NCBI GenBank assembly: GCA_046583095.1
Contig: JAYGDB010000141.1
Span: forward strand, 1-21,472
Reading direction: 5' to 3'
Length of the DNA: 21,472 bases
DNA from: JAJDAN01 sp046583095
GTDB taxonomy: Bacteria > Myxococcota_A > UBA9160 > UBA4427
Made by a program: the position numbers and the translations under genes. Numbering within the stretch: the stretch's first letter is position 1; each line of letters opens with the position of its first letter. The notes below the pieces were generated by a model. That model was not told the DNA's origin, did not search any database, and saw nothing but the letters and a program-made list of their open reading frames with translations. Below, piece by piece: positions 6,999-15,521 of this stretch.

Positions 6999-9494
6999 AT
7001 GACCGCAGAATTCAGCACACCGTCTTTACTCGACGGAGACCTCCGGAGCATCCGGCTCTCCCGCTGGGTCTCGTTGATCGGAATCGTCTGCGCCGCGCCC
7101 GCACTCATGCTGCTGGCCGGCGTCGATCTCTCCACGAGATCCGCCCCCTTGGCCCCGGGCACGCTCGATCAATTGTCGGCAGCTGTGCTGGCCGAGCGAG
7201 CCCGAGCGGCCCTGGGCGGAAACTATTCTCATACGCTCCTCGAATGGGCCTCGGCGACCTTGGCGATCTTCTTCCTTGCCCTGGCCCTGGTTCAGTACCG
7301 CCTGACTCGCGAGCCGTCGCTTCCGATTCTCGGACTCGCTCTCGCGAGCGCGGGAGCGATGGATGCACTTTCGGCGAGTCAGTTCTTCACGGCGACGGCC
7401 TACAACCCTGAGCTGATCCCATTCACGTGGGCGGTCAGCCGGGGATTTCATGCGGGCGTCCTGCTCGTCGCGGTAACGATCCTGGTGATGAGCCGTCGCC
7501 GAGCCGCAGGGGCGCCCGAGCACCGCTGGTTGCTGGCAAGCAGCTGTGCGTTGATCTTCGTCTCGTTTGCGCTCGTCGCGTATTTCTCGATCGCGGCGTC
7601 GCCGCCCCAGATGTTCTTCCCGGATGCCCTCTTCGGGCGCCCCTACGACCTGCTCCCGGTATTTCCGAGCTTGGTTCTCGGGCTGATCCTCTACCCGCTT
7701 TTCCTACGCCACCGACCCAGTGCAGTTGGCTACACCCTCGCGCTATCGCTCCTCCCCGCAATTTCGGCTCAACTCTATATGGCTTTCGGATCGACAGCGC
7801 TCCACGACTCGGCCTTCAACGTGGCGCACGGGCTGAATGCGTTCTGCTACCTGCTCCCGATCGCGGGAATCCTCACGGACCATGTCGCGACTCACCGGTC
7901 ACTGGAGAGAACGGCGATCCGGCTCGATCAAGAGGCGTCCGAGCTCGAAAATGCGAAGGCGAAAGCCGAAGAAGCGAGTGAAGCCAAGAGCGCATTTCTC
8001 GCGAACATGAGCCACGAAGTTCGGACACCGCTCGCCGCCATCATCGGCTACGCCGATCTACTCAGCCGAGGCACCGGAACTCCCGCAGACCACACGACCT
8101 GGACGCGACAGCTTCGGCACAATTCCGACCACGTGCTTACGCTGGTCAATGACATCCTCGACCTGGCGCAAATCGAAGCCGGCCGGCTCGCAATCCGCCT
8201 GGACCGCCACTCGATCCGCGACGCCATCGAGAGTGTCGCTTCTCTCATGGGCCCCCGCGCAGTCGAGAAGAATCTTCGACTGGATGTAGACTTCGAGGGT
8301 CCACTTCCGGACACGATCGAGACCGACGCCGTGCGGGTGCGGCAGATTCTCATCAACCTCACGAGCAATGCGATCAAGTTTACAGATGCCGGCAGTGTGA
8401 CGATCGGCGCTCGCGCGCTACGCAACGACGATTCCGGACGGACCACGCTCGAGCTCTCGGTCCGCGACACCGGCATCGGAATTCCGGAGAACTGCCTGTC
8501 CGATATCTTCACGGCCTTCTCGCAGGTCTATCGGGGCCCGCAATACCGAACCACCGGGACGGGACTGGGCCTCACCATCTGCTCCCAGATGGCCGATCTC
8601 CTCGGAGGCGGGATTTCGGCCGCGTCTACGCTCGGCGAGGGAAGCACCTTTACGCTGAGCATCGACGCGGGAAAGACTTCGGAGCTGACCTTTATCGAGT
8701 CAGCTAGAAGTCCCGCAGCCGTCGAGCCGAAGGTCGACGAGTCCTATCGACGCGTCGTGATCGACGGGAGTCGAATTCTCGTTGTCGAGGATGGAGAGGA
8801 CAACCAGAGGATCATCACCTTCTTGTTGGAGGAGGCTGGAGCCTCCGTCTCGATCGCGAGCAACGGCGAACTGGGCGTGGAGCAAGCTTGCCGCGCACGA
8901 GACTCCAATCAACCTCACGACTTGATCCTGATGGATCTCCAGATGCCAGTCATGGATGGGTATGAGGCCACCCGTGAGATGCGTCGCCTGGGCTTTGAAA
9001 CTCCCATCATTGCGCTCACGGCCTTCGCCACATCTCGCGATCAAGAAAATTGTATGCAGGCAGGTTGTGACGATTTCCTCAGCAAGCCGATCGAGCCCGA
9101 GCGCTTTCTCACTACGCTCGAGCGACACCTGACCCATTCTCGCGGTCAGGCGAATGTCTCGACGGGCGAAGCTCGCCGCGTCGTCTCCACGATGGCGGGG
9201 AACTCGCGCTTCGCGCCGCTGCTGACGCAGTACCTCGCGCGCATTCCTGAGACGATCGCCCTGATCGAAGAGGCCTGGGAACGCGGGGATTCCGAGCGAC
9301 TCCTTCGCTGCGTCCACCAACTGAAGGGCGCTGCCGGCGGCTATGGATTCCCTCAGGTGACGAAGCTCGCATCGGAATGCCAGCGGCTCATGCTCGCTGG
9401 GACCTCGATCGAGGAACTCTCAGCTCCGCTAAAGGACCTCATCGGCATGATTCGCAGAATGCAGGACGGCGAAATCGGGGACGGTCGCGGATAG
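6999..9494 (+). CDS. Hybrid histidine kinase: 8-TM sensor, HisKA, HATPase, receiver, HPt
   Basis: 831 residues from the ATG at 6999 (857 from the GTG at 6921). The N-terminal third has about eight hydrophobic helices and little periplasmic sequence, resembling the MASE-type integral membrane sensors (HTLLEWASATLAIFF and related segments). A short coiled coil leads into HisKA with His339 in MSHEVRTP, then an ATPase domain with N-box NLTSNAIKF, G1 DTGIGIP and G2 GTGLGL. A receiver follows (VVEDGEDNQR; acceptor Asp646 in LMDLQMPVMDG; SKP lysine) and a C-terminal HPt domain with His773 in HQLKGAAGG. All phosphotransfer residues are present, giving a His-Asp-His relay as in ArcB- or BarA-type kinases. 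The relay needs an outside response regulator; the intact one encoded upstream (4117-5538) is the obvious candidate, since the nearer regulator lacks an acceptor Asp. The signal is unknown and probably sensed in the membrane. It converges with the phosphoesterase gene. Confidence 0.93.
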   Translation: MTAEFSTPSLLDGDLRSIRLSRWVSLIGIVCAAPALMLLAGVDLSTRSAPLAPGTLDQLSAAVLAERARAALGGNYSHTLLEWASATLAIFFLALALVQYRLTREPSLPILGLALASAGAMDALSASQFFTATAYNPELIPFTWAVSRGFHAGVLLVAVTILVMSRRRAAGAPEHRWLLASSCALIFVSFALVAYFSIAASPPQMFFPDALFGRPYDLLPVFPSLVLGLILYPLFLRHRPSAVGYTLALSLLPAISAQLYMAFGSTALHDSAFNVAHGLNAFCYLLPIAGILTDHVATHRSLERTAIRLDQEASELENAKAKAEEASEAKSAFLANMSHEVRTPLAAIIGYADLLSRGTGTPADHTTWTRQLRHNSDHVLTLVNDILDLAQIEAGRLAIRLDRHSIRDAIESVASLMGPRAVEKNLRLDVDFEGPLPDTIETDAVRVRQILINLTSNAIKFTDAGSVTIGARALRNDDSGRTTLELSVRDTGIGIPENCLSDIFTAFSQVYRGPQYRTTGTGLGLTICSQMADLLGGGISAASTLGEGSTFTLSIDAGKTSELTFIESARSPAAVEPKVDESYRRVVIDGSRILVVEDGEDNQRIITFLLEEAGASVSIASNGELGVEQACRARDSNQPHDLILMDLQMPVMDGYEATREMRRLGFETPIIALTAFATSRDQENCMQAGCDDFLSKPIEPERFLTTLERHLTHSRGQANVSTGEARRVVSTMAGNSRFAPLLTQYLARIPETIALIEEAWERGDSERLLRCVHQLKGAAGGYGFPQVTKLASECQRLMLAGTSIEELSAPLKDLIGMIRRMQDGEIGDGRG

Positions 9495-9516
9495 ACCCGT
9501 TGGAGCCGAGCCCGTA

Positions 9517-12500
9517 TCAAGCGCGGCGCTCGCGCCACCTCGAATAGCCGAGCCCAAAGCCGGCCAGCAGCATCAGCAAGATCACCAGCAGCACCCGCCC
9601 GCCGTCCGAGGAGGCCGGTATCTGCGCAGCGGATTCCGGGAGCGACGCGTTGGCGCAGCCTGCCGGGGTGTCGCAGGTACCCGCGTTCGTACTCTGGATG
9701 TTCGCGTTGGCGGCATCCGTGGCGGCGACAACGTCCGCCGCATCGAGGTCCGTGTCGGGACTTTGCGGGTCGGCGCCGACAGATCCGCCTGTCCCATCGC
9801 TCCCATCGCCGCTGCTTCCGGAGTCCGCGACGTCACCGGCCGTCGATACGGATCCGCCGAGATTGGGATCGGGGCACGGAATCGTGCCGGCGCATGCATA
9901 CCCGGAGGGCCCGGGCGGACCTAGGAAGTAGTTCCGGTAGATGTTGAAATCCGGGACCCCGATCGCGCAGTCGCTGTTGAAATCCGCATCCGCATCGTAG
10001 CCTGGATCGGAGCACGACAGCCCGAAGACCAACCGGAAGTCGTTGAAGTCGGGAATGCCCACCGCATCGTCCTCGTTCAGATCCGGGTCGCAGAGGTTCC
10101 CGTAGCCATCCTGATCGGAATCGATCTGATCCGGATTGGCCAGGCCCAGGCAGTTGTCCGCATCGTCGCAGGCCCCGTCGCCATCGTCATCGTCACCGGG
10201 GACACTACCCGTTCCGCAGCCCTTGAGAATCCGGAAGTGGTCGTTCTGGTTGCCGAGTAGGTCGATGAAGTAGCCATCGAGTTGCCGGCCGTCGATATCG
10301 ATCACGAGCGAGCCCTCGATGTTCTCCCAGTAGGCCATGATCGGGTGCTGAGTCAGCCCACCCGCGTTCTTGGAAGAACTGCCCACCACTGAGTAGACCG
10401 CGCCCTGGTTAGGGTCAGGGCCGAGGATCCGCTTCTCGTAGGCGCCATCGCCACTGGGGTCGCCGTCTCCGGCGTCCTTCGCGTGGGTGCTCGGGTTGTA
10501 GCTGCTGGAGACACCGTAGTGCCCGTCGATCAGGACCGAGCGCTCGTAGGAGTGGCTGTGTCCAGTCAGGTTGATGTCTGCACCGTAGGCCTCGATGACG
10601 GGGTTGAAGCGCTCGCGCATCTCCACGAGCTGCGACTCGGTATCGGAGTTGTGGGAGCCCTTGGTGTAGGCCGGGTGGTGCCAGAAGGTGAAGAGCCAGT
10701 CCTGGTTCGTCGCACCGAGATCGGTGCAGAGCCAGTTGTACATGCTGCCGCCGCCACCACCGCCGGGACAGATGTCGGTCTCGGGATTCAACGGGGCGGT
10801 GCGCGACGTATCGTGGGAGTCGAGGGCCGCGAAGTGGATGTTCCCGAAGTCAAAGGAGTAGTAGGCCTCGGTGCCACTCGCGACCCCGCCCCCCTCGCCG
10901 GCCGTCGGTAATGTGAAGGCCTCGTAGTAAGGCCCGGTCTGGGTGGGGGAGTCCGAGGCGCCGAACTCGTGGTTGCCCGGAACCGGCCACAGGACGTGAT
11001 TGCGGAGTATGTCCCCGAAAACCTCGAAAAGCCCGGTCGTGTACTGCGTGTCGGTACCGCTGTTGTAAGCGTTGTCACCGAGGATCAGCACCAGCTCGGC
11101 GAGGTTTCCGCCGTGGCTCGCCACCCAACTCAGGTACTGGTTCATGACCGCGGTGGCGTCGTTGCAGCCGGCTGCGTCCTGAGCACACTGGCCCGAATCA
11201 CCGATCACCCAGATTCGCGTCGTTCGCTGAGTTCCCGCGACGGGTGACGTGTTGAAATAGTGATCCGCGTCGTTACCAGCCAGCGTCGAAACCGCGTTCC
11301 CGACCTCGTAGTAGTACTTCGTATCCGCGGCAAGGCCGCTGATCGATACCTCGTGTTCGATCTTCAGGGTGGGGTCGCTGATCGTGGTGCTCAAGCTTCC
11401 CGGAGCCAGGCCGTACGCGAGTCTCGTGTCGGCAAAGGAGTCGGTGCGCCAGCGCACGATCATGCTGCTCTGCGTGCCAAGTTGCAGATACGGCCCACGG
11501 ACCAGGCCGGGCACCCCCGCCAGCGCTTCGGTGACGAGCTCGAGATCGAAGCTGATGTCCGAGCTCGTCGGGGCTACCTGATGAATCTCCACGGCGAGCA
11601 CGTTCTCACCGCTGACAAGAAGGGACTGGACAACCGGCGTAGAATTCAACGCCGACTCGGCGGCGCCGCCTATCGCCGACGACGCCCGTGTATCGGAGTC
11701 GACGCTGCCGGCGGGCATGTTGGTCCGATACACCTCGGTGCCGTTCAGGTAGACGATCGCGCCATCGTCGCGAACGATCCCCAACGTGAGTTTCCCGATG
11801 CTGCCCGGATCGGCGACGTCGAAGTGGATTCGGAAGTAGGTCGTAATCTGGCGATTGCCGGCCGGGCCACCGTTCACCACGGTCGCCTCGCCCCCATCGC
11901 CATAGCCCAGCTGTGCAGGGCCGGCGCTCCAGCTTCCATCGGCAAAACCGGCTGCCCGCCACGCGGTTCCCTGGTCGCTCCCATCGTCGAGATATAGCCA
12001 GGTCGCCCCGAGTGGTACGAGCAGCAGGGACGGCTCGAGCCTCACCTCGACATCGTCCGCGTAGTGACCGTCGAACTCGGGCGAAACCAGGTCGTTCGTC
12101 ACGTCCTCGACCCCGCCGATCAAGATGCGGACGCTCGAGGTCGTCGAGGGCAACACCAGGGTCGCTTCGTGCGACTCCCAGGTGCCCGGATCCGCATCCG
12201 AAAAGAACGGAGCGAACGCCGCAGCCACACCTGCCCCACCGGAATCGAGGGCAATCAGGACGATCGAAAACTGGGTGTCGGTTGAGACGCCTCCGGCGAC
12301 CCGGTTGAAGAAGCTGCTCACTCGGATCGTGGACCTACCCGACGCGACGGAAGCGGCGTGCGCGCTCAAATCAATTTCCTGCGTTACGAGCGCGGCGTTT
12401 TCACTTCCAGCGACCGCGCCCATCGTCGCGTCGAAGCGGACCATCGACGAGCCGCCACGCGGTACGATCCCGTTCTCCGCGCCCACGATCGAGAACAGAT

Positions 12501-12690
12501 CCGTCTCCCAACCCGAACCGTCGTCGAAGACATCACCGAGGTCTTCCATGTCGGCGTTTTCGACCGCCAGCGGAATCACGCCCTGTGCGCGCGCCGAGTT
12601 GGAAAGGGGGCCAACCAAGGCCAGCAGCGCGATGGCCAGCGCCACGACTTCTCGCCGAGCGGGCTCGCGGATCGGCGTCGCCCGAGTCAA
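9517..12690 (-). CDS. Large exported purple-acid-phosphatase-like metallophosphoesterase with TSP3/dockerin-like repeats and C-terminal anchor
   Basis: 1057 residues on the minus strand from a TTG (GGAG 6 bp upstream), overlapping the stop of the preceding TPR gene as TTGA. Signal peptide about 1-35 (ARA|QG). Two jelly-roll-like beta regions (about 36-220 and 225-385) precede a fibronectin-like N-domain of purple acid phosphatases (about 390-485, RGPYLQLGTQSSMIVRWRT). The calcineurin-like catalytic domain has all metal motifs: GDSG (497-500), GDNAY (538-542), GNHE (572-575), HHP (671-673) and GHSHSYE (710-716). Next come Asp-rich thrombospondin type-3 repeats (about 831-866) and two dockerin/EF-hand-like Ca2+ loops ending in IPDFNDFR and VPDFNIYR (about 867-930), a Ser/Gly/Asp-rich linker, a membrane helix and a basic tail WRERRA. 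Likely a cell-surface phosphatase or phosphodiesterase held by its C-terminus. Substrate unknown; phosphate scavenging or matrix turnover are plausible. Confidence 0.9.
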   Translation of the reverse strand: MTRATPIREPARREVVALAIALLALVGPLSNSARAQGVIPLAVENADMEDLGDVFDDGSGWETDLFSIVGAENGIVPRGGSSMVRFDATMGAVAGSENAALVTQEIDLSAHAASVASGRSTIRVSSFFNRVAGGVSTDTQFSIVLIALDSGGAGVAAAFAPFFSDADPGTWESHEATLVLPSTTSSVRILIGGVEDVTNDLVSPEFDGHYADDVEVRLEPSLLLVPLGATWLYLDDGSDQGTAWRAAGFADGSWSAGPAQLGYGDGGEATVVNGGPAGNRQITTYFRIHFDVADPGSIGKLTLGIVRDDGAIVYLNGTEVYRTNMPAGSVDSDTRASSAIGGAAESALNSTPVVQSLLVSGENVLAVEIHQVAPTSSDISFDLELVTEALAGVPGLVRGPYLQLGTQSSMIVRWRTDSFADTRLAYGLAPGSLSTTISDPTLKIEHEVSISGLAADTKYYYEVGNAVSTLAGNDADHYFNTSPVAGTQRTTRIWVIGDSGQCAQDAAGCNDATAVMNQYLSWVASHGGNLAELVLILGDNAYNSGTDTQYTTGLFEVFGDILRNHVLWPVPGNHEFGASDSPTQTGPYYEAFTLPTAGEGGGVASGTEAYYSFDFGNIHFAALDSHDTSRTAPLNPETDICPGGGGGGSMYNWLCTDLGATNQDWLFTFWHHPAYTKGSHNSDTESQLVEMRERFNPVIEAYGADINLTGHSHSYERSVLIDGHYGVSSSYNPSTHAKDAGDGDPSGDGAYEKRILGPDPNQGAVYSVVGSSSKNAGGLTQHPIMAYWENIEGSLVIDIDGRQLDGYFIDLLGNQNDHFRILKGCGTGSVPGDDDDGDGACDDADNCLGLANPDQIDSDQDGYGNLCDPDLNEDDAVGIPDFNDFRLVFGLSCSDPGYDADADFNSDCAIGVPDFNIYRNYFLGPPGPSGYACAGTIPCPDPNLGGSVSTAGDVADSGSSGDGSDGTGGSVGADPQSPDTDLDAADVVAATDAANANIQSTNAGTCDTPAGCANASLPESAAQIPASSDGGRVLLVILLMLLAGFGLGYSRWRERRA

Positions 12691-13565
12691 GGTGTGCTCC
12701 GGAGCTGCAACTCAGCGAGCCCGGCCATGCTCTCTCGGATCTCCGCTTCGAGGCGCGACATCGCCGGCGTGCGCCTTCGCTGATCCGAGAGCTGCCCCAA
12801 CTCGAGGAGAGCGCGCGCGAAGCTCTGCTCTGCCTCCAGTGTCCGTCCTACTCCTGCGAGGATATCTCCGCGCTGTGCGAGCCACGCCTCACGCCGGGGC
12901 GAGCGCTCCGAGATCCGCTCCAAGCGCGCGAGCGCCGCATCGGTTGCGCCACGGCGCAACTCGAGGTCGATTGCAACGCGCTCGAGCGTGACGACCGGGC
13001 CGATCGCCGCAATCCCTTCGTCGATGCCGCGAATCGCCTCTTCGAGATACGCGTCCCCCGCGGCCGCGAAAGCTCGGGCTCGTTCGTGGTAGTAGTCGGG
13101 GATCGGGACAGGCTGCTGCTCGATCGCAAGGTCGTACTCACGTGCCGCATCGAGCGGACGCTCGAGCTTCAGCAGCGCGCGGGCGTGGGCCTCGCGTCCA
13201 GCGGGGTGCGGCCCAGACTGCTGCTCGAGAAAGTGTCGAAGTGCAACCTCCGCCTGGAGGTAGAGACCTGCATCCAGGTACACGAGCCCACGGAAGTAGT
13301 CGATCTTGTGGCGCTCGGGCGCGAGTCGGCTCGCGTCGTCGAGGTCACGCAGTGCGGCCGCGAAGTCGCCGTGGCGCCGATGCAGCTCCGCCCGCACGAG
13401 TCGCGGCTGAAGCGCATTCGGACTGGCCGCGATGGCCTGGTCGGCTGCCCCGATTCTCTCGTCGAAGCCGCCGTGAGGCTCGACCGAGGCGGGCAGCAGA
13501 CATACGAACGCCAGCGAGGCGAGTGCGAGGGTCGGCTTGAGCTGGGTCTGCCAGAGCTGGAGCAT
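12687..13565 (-). CDS. Exported TPR-repeat protein coupled to the metallophosphoesterase
   Basis: 292 residues from the ATG at 13565; a TTG at 13580 would add 5 residues, and neither has a clear ribosome-binding site. A hydrophobic signal (about 8-25, LALASLAFVCLLPAS) is followed by helical repeats of TPR type, for example GDFAAALRDLDDASRLAPER, DAGLYLQAEVALRHFLEQQ, and LDAAREYDLAIEQQ. No catalytic motif is seen. The stop overlaps the TTG start of the phosphoesterase gene, so the two are an operon and probably act together outside the cytoplasm, the TPR protein perhaps as an assembly or binding partner. That role is inference. Its start region faces the divergent thiolase gene. Confidence 0.8.
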   Translation of the reverse strand: MLQLWQTQLKPTLALASLAFVCLLPASVEPHGGFDERIGAADQAIAASPNALQPRLVRAELHRRHGDFAAALRDLDDASRLAPERHKIDYFRGLVYLDAGLYLQAEVALRHFLEQQSGPHPAGREAHARALLKLERPLDAAREYDLAIEQQPVPIPDYYHERARAFAAAGDAYLEEAIRGIDEGIAAIGPVVTLERVAIDLELRRGATDAALARLERISERSPRREAWLAQRGDILAGVGRTLEAEQSFARALLELGQLSDQRRRTPAMSRLEAEIRESMAGLAELQLRSTP

Positions 13566-13894
13566 TTGGAGGTCGCCCAATCAGCAGGATTGAAAGCACA
13601 CCCCCCCAAGTCCCGAATTATCGCCCGCTCGCACCCGGAAGTTCAAGCGAAACCCGAGGGTTCCGGACGGGCCCCGAAGCTCGGACGTCGGCAAGAAAGG
13701 GTCGCTTCCGCGCCGCCCGCGGGTAGTCGATCTCCCGATCGCGCTCCGTGCAGGCTCAGTGCGCACCAGGACGCGCCCGAACGCATGCGCAACGGGCACG
13801 CAGAAATTGCTCCAACACGAGATCCGGTACCGGAAAATCGGCGTCCAGAGGGTGGTAGACTCGCGGATTCGGAATCGGCACGAGGAGGCGTACG
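13566..13894. other. Divergent intergenic region between the TPR gene and the thiolase-like gene
   Basis: About 330 bp with no gene. It should hold promoters for both directions, but no convincing hexamers or operator repeats are visible. GAGGAGG at 13882-13888 is the ribosome-binding site for the ATG at 13895. Confidence 0.5.
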
Positions 13895-15055
13895 ATGCAA
13901 GGAGGTGCCGCCGTCATCGGCGTTGGGGAGTCCGAGTTCTACGTTCGCGGGAGATCCCCCGACAGCGAGTTTCGGTTGGCCTGTACCGCGATCCAGCGGG
14001 CCGTCGAGGACGCGGGCCTCGCGCTCGCCGACATCGACGGGATCGTGTCCTACATGGATCAGCGCAACGACCCGCTGCGCCTGGCTGCAACCCTCGGCTT
14101 GAAGGAGCTGCGCTGGGCGGCGCAGACCTGGGCGGGCGGCGGCAACAACGCCGCGGCAGCGGTGCAGCTGGCAGACGCCGCCGTCTGTGGAGGCTACGCG
14201 AAGCACGTCGTCGCGTTCCGCGCCCTCGCGCAAGGGCAGTTCGGTCGCTTCGGCCAGTCGCGCGGCGGCGCGGCGCGGATGCCGGGTGACATGGCGTGGA
14301 AGGCACCGTATGGGCTGCTATCGCCCGCGCAGGAGTGCGCGCTCCACACGCAGCGCTTCATGCACGATCACGGGATCTCGCAGGAGGCCCTCTGCAGCAT
14401 CTCGCTCGCGTGCTATGCGAACGCCCAGCTCAACCCGCGCGCCATCCGCCACGGCGATCCGTTAACGCGAGAGAAGTACCATGCGTCTCGCTGGATCGTG
14501 GAGCCCTTCCACCTCTACGACTGCTGCCCCGAGAACGACGGCGCTACGGCCATCGTCGTGACTACGCCCGAGCGTGCGCGCGATTTACGACCGAAGCCGG
14601 TCCCGATCCTGGCGACCGCGCAGGGCCTGGGACCAAAGTACGGCTTCTCGGCCTTTCAGGAACGCTGGTTCCCGGGGATGTTCTACGGCAATGTCGGAGA
14701 AGCGATCTGGCAGCGGGCTGGCGTGCGGCCGCCCGACGTGGACGTTGTGCAGTTCTACGAAAATTTCACTGGTCCCGTCATGATGACGCTGTGCGAAATG
14801 GGCTTCTGCGAGCCGGGCGAGGTCGAGGCATTCGTCGCCGACGGCGCGCTCGAGGGACCCGACGCGAAGCTGCCCTTCAATACGAGCGGCGGCAACATCG
14901 GCGAGGCCTACATACACGGCTTCGAGTTGGTGGCCGAAGCTGCCCGCCAGGTGCGCGGCGACTCGACCTGCCAGGTCAAGGACGTCGCGCTTTCGCTCGT
15001 CGTCGCGGGTCCCGGCTACGCTCCGGGCAGCGCCGTCCTGTTTGGCGCGAACTAA
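13895..15055 (+). CDS. Thiolase-fold lipid-transfer/aldolase-type protein lacking the thiolase cysteine
   Basis: 386 residues; GAGGAGG 6 bp before the ATG. The sequence follows the SCP2-thiolase/lipid-transfer-protein family from AAVIGVGESEF through AIQRAVEDAGLALADIDGI to a C-terminal block NTSGGNIGEAYIHG (329-342), which replaces the thiolase GHP motif region. Where catalytic thiolases carry a nucleophilic Cys (about 85-90), this protein has TWAGGGNNAAAA, so it cannot form the acyl-cysteine intermediate. Family members of this kind that pair with a DUF35 protein include Ltp2, a retro-aldolase in bacterial steroid side-chain degradation; tyrosines at 288 (QFYENF) and 339 are candidates for acid-base roles. 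The DUF35 gene follows after 14 bp, so a heteromeric complex is expected. Substrate is unknown: steroid-like or other CoA thioesters are possible, but no other catabolic gene is in view. Confidence 0.85.
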   Translation: MQGGAAVIGVGESEFYVRGRSPDSEFRLACTAIQRAVEDAGLALADIDGIVSYMDQRNDPLRLAATLGLKELRWAAQTWAGGGNNAAAAVQLADAAVCGGYAKHVVAFRALAQGQFGRFGQSRGGAARMPGDMAWKAPYGLLSPAQECALHTQRFMHDHGISQEALCSISLACYANAQLNPRAIRHGDPLTREKYHASRWIVEPFHLYDCCPENDGATAIVVTTPERARDLRPKPVPILATAQGLGPKYGFSAFQERWFPGMFYGNVGEAIWQRAGVRPPDVDVVQFYENFTGPVMMTLCEMGFCEPGEVEAFVADGALEGPDAKLPFNTSGGNIGEAYIHGFELVAEAARQVRGDSTCQVKDVALSLVVAGPGYAPGSAVLFGAN

Positions 15056-15069
15056 CCGGAGGCACGGAC

Positions 15070-15516
15070 ATGGAACGTCATCTGGGTGAACACTGGGTGC
15101 TGCCCGCCATCGACGATCTCAATCGTCCCTGGTTCACGTCGGGCGTAATCCAGGTCCAGGAGTGCAGCGACTGCGGCGCGCTGCAACACCCGCCCGACGA
15201 AATCTGCGGCGGCTGCCAAGGCGGGGACTTCGGCTGGCGTGAGTGCTCGGGCGAGGGTCGAATCGAGAGCGTGGCCGTCGTGCACCATGCGGTGCACCCG
15301 GTGCTGAAGGACCGTATCCCCTACGCGATCGTGATCGTCTCGCTCGACGGAGCGCCGGGCTGCAACGCCATCGGCAATGTCGTGAACCGTGACCCATCGC
15401 AGCTCGAGATCGGGCAACGCGTGCGCGCTGTCTTCGAAGAGATCGACCCGGGCGACGGCGGCGACCGCTTGCTGGTGCCGCAGTGGGAGATCGTGTCGCC
15501 TGCGGAAGGCGACTGA
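15070..15516 (+). CDS. DUF35 zinc-ribbon/OB-fold partner of the thiolase-like protein
   Basis: 148 residues; GGAGG (15058-15062) is 7 bp before the ATG. A rubredoxin-like zinc ribbon has four cysteines, Cys32-x2-Cys35 and Cys46-x2-Cys49 (ECSDCG ... ICGGCQ). An OB fold follows (about 60-130) with GRIESVAVVHHAVHPV, IPYAIVIVSLDG and LEIGQRVRAVF. Proteins of this family bind acyl-CoA or bridge thiolase-type subunits, as in acetyl-CoA acetyltransferase/HMG-CoA-synthase complexes and ChsH2-Ltp2. The frame is open far upstream, but that is a shadow of the thiolase gene. It ends 5 bp from the convergent TPR gene. Confidence 0.88.
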   Translation: MERHLGEHWVLPAIDDLNRPWFTSGVIQVQECSDCGALQHPPDEICGGCQGGDFGWRECSGEGRIESVAVVHHAVHPVLKDRIPYAIVIVSLDGAPGCNAIGNVVNRDPSQLEIGQRVRAVFEEIDPGDGGDRLLVPQWEIVSPAEGD

Positions 15517-15521
15517 GGGGT

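Noticed and set aside
12585..14102. 505-codon plus-strand open frame over the phosphoesterase start, TPR gene and thiolase start
   Set aside because: Arg/Ala/Ser/Pro-rich shadow translation overlapping three well-supported genes.
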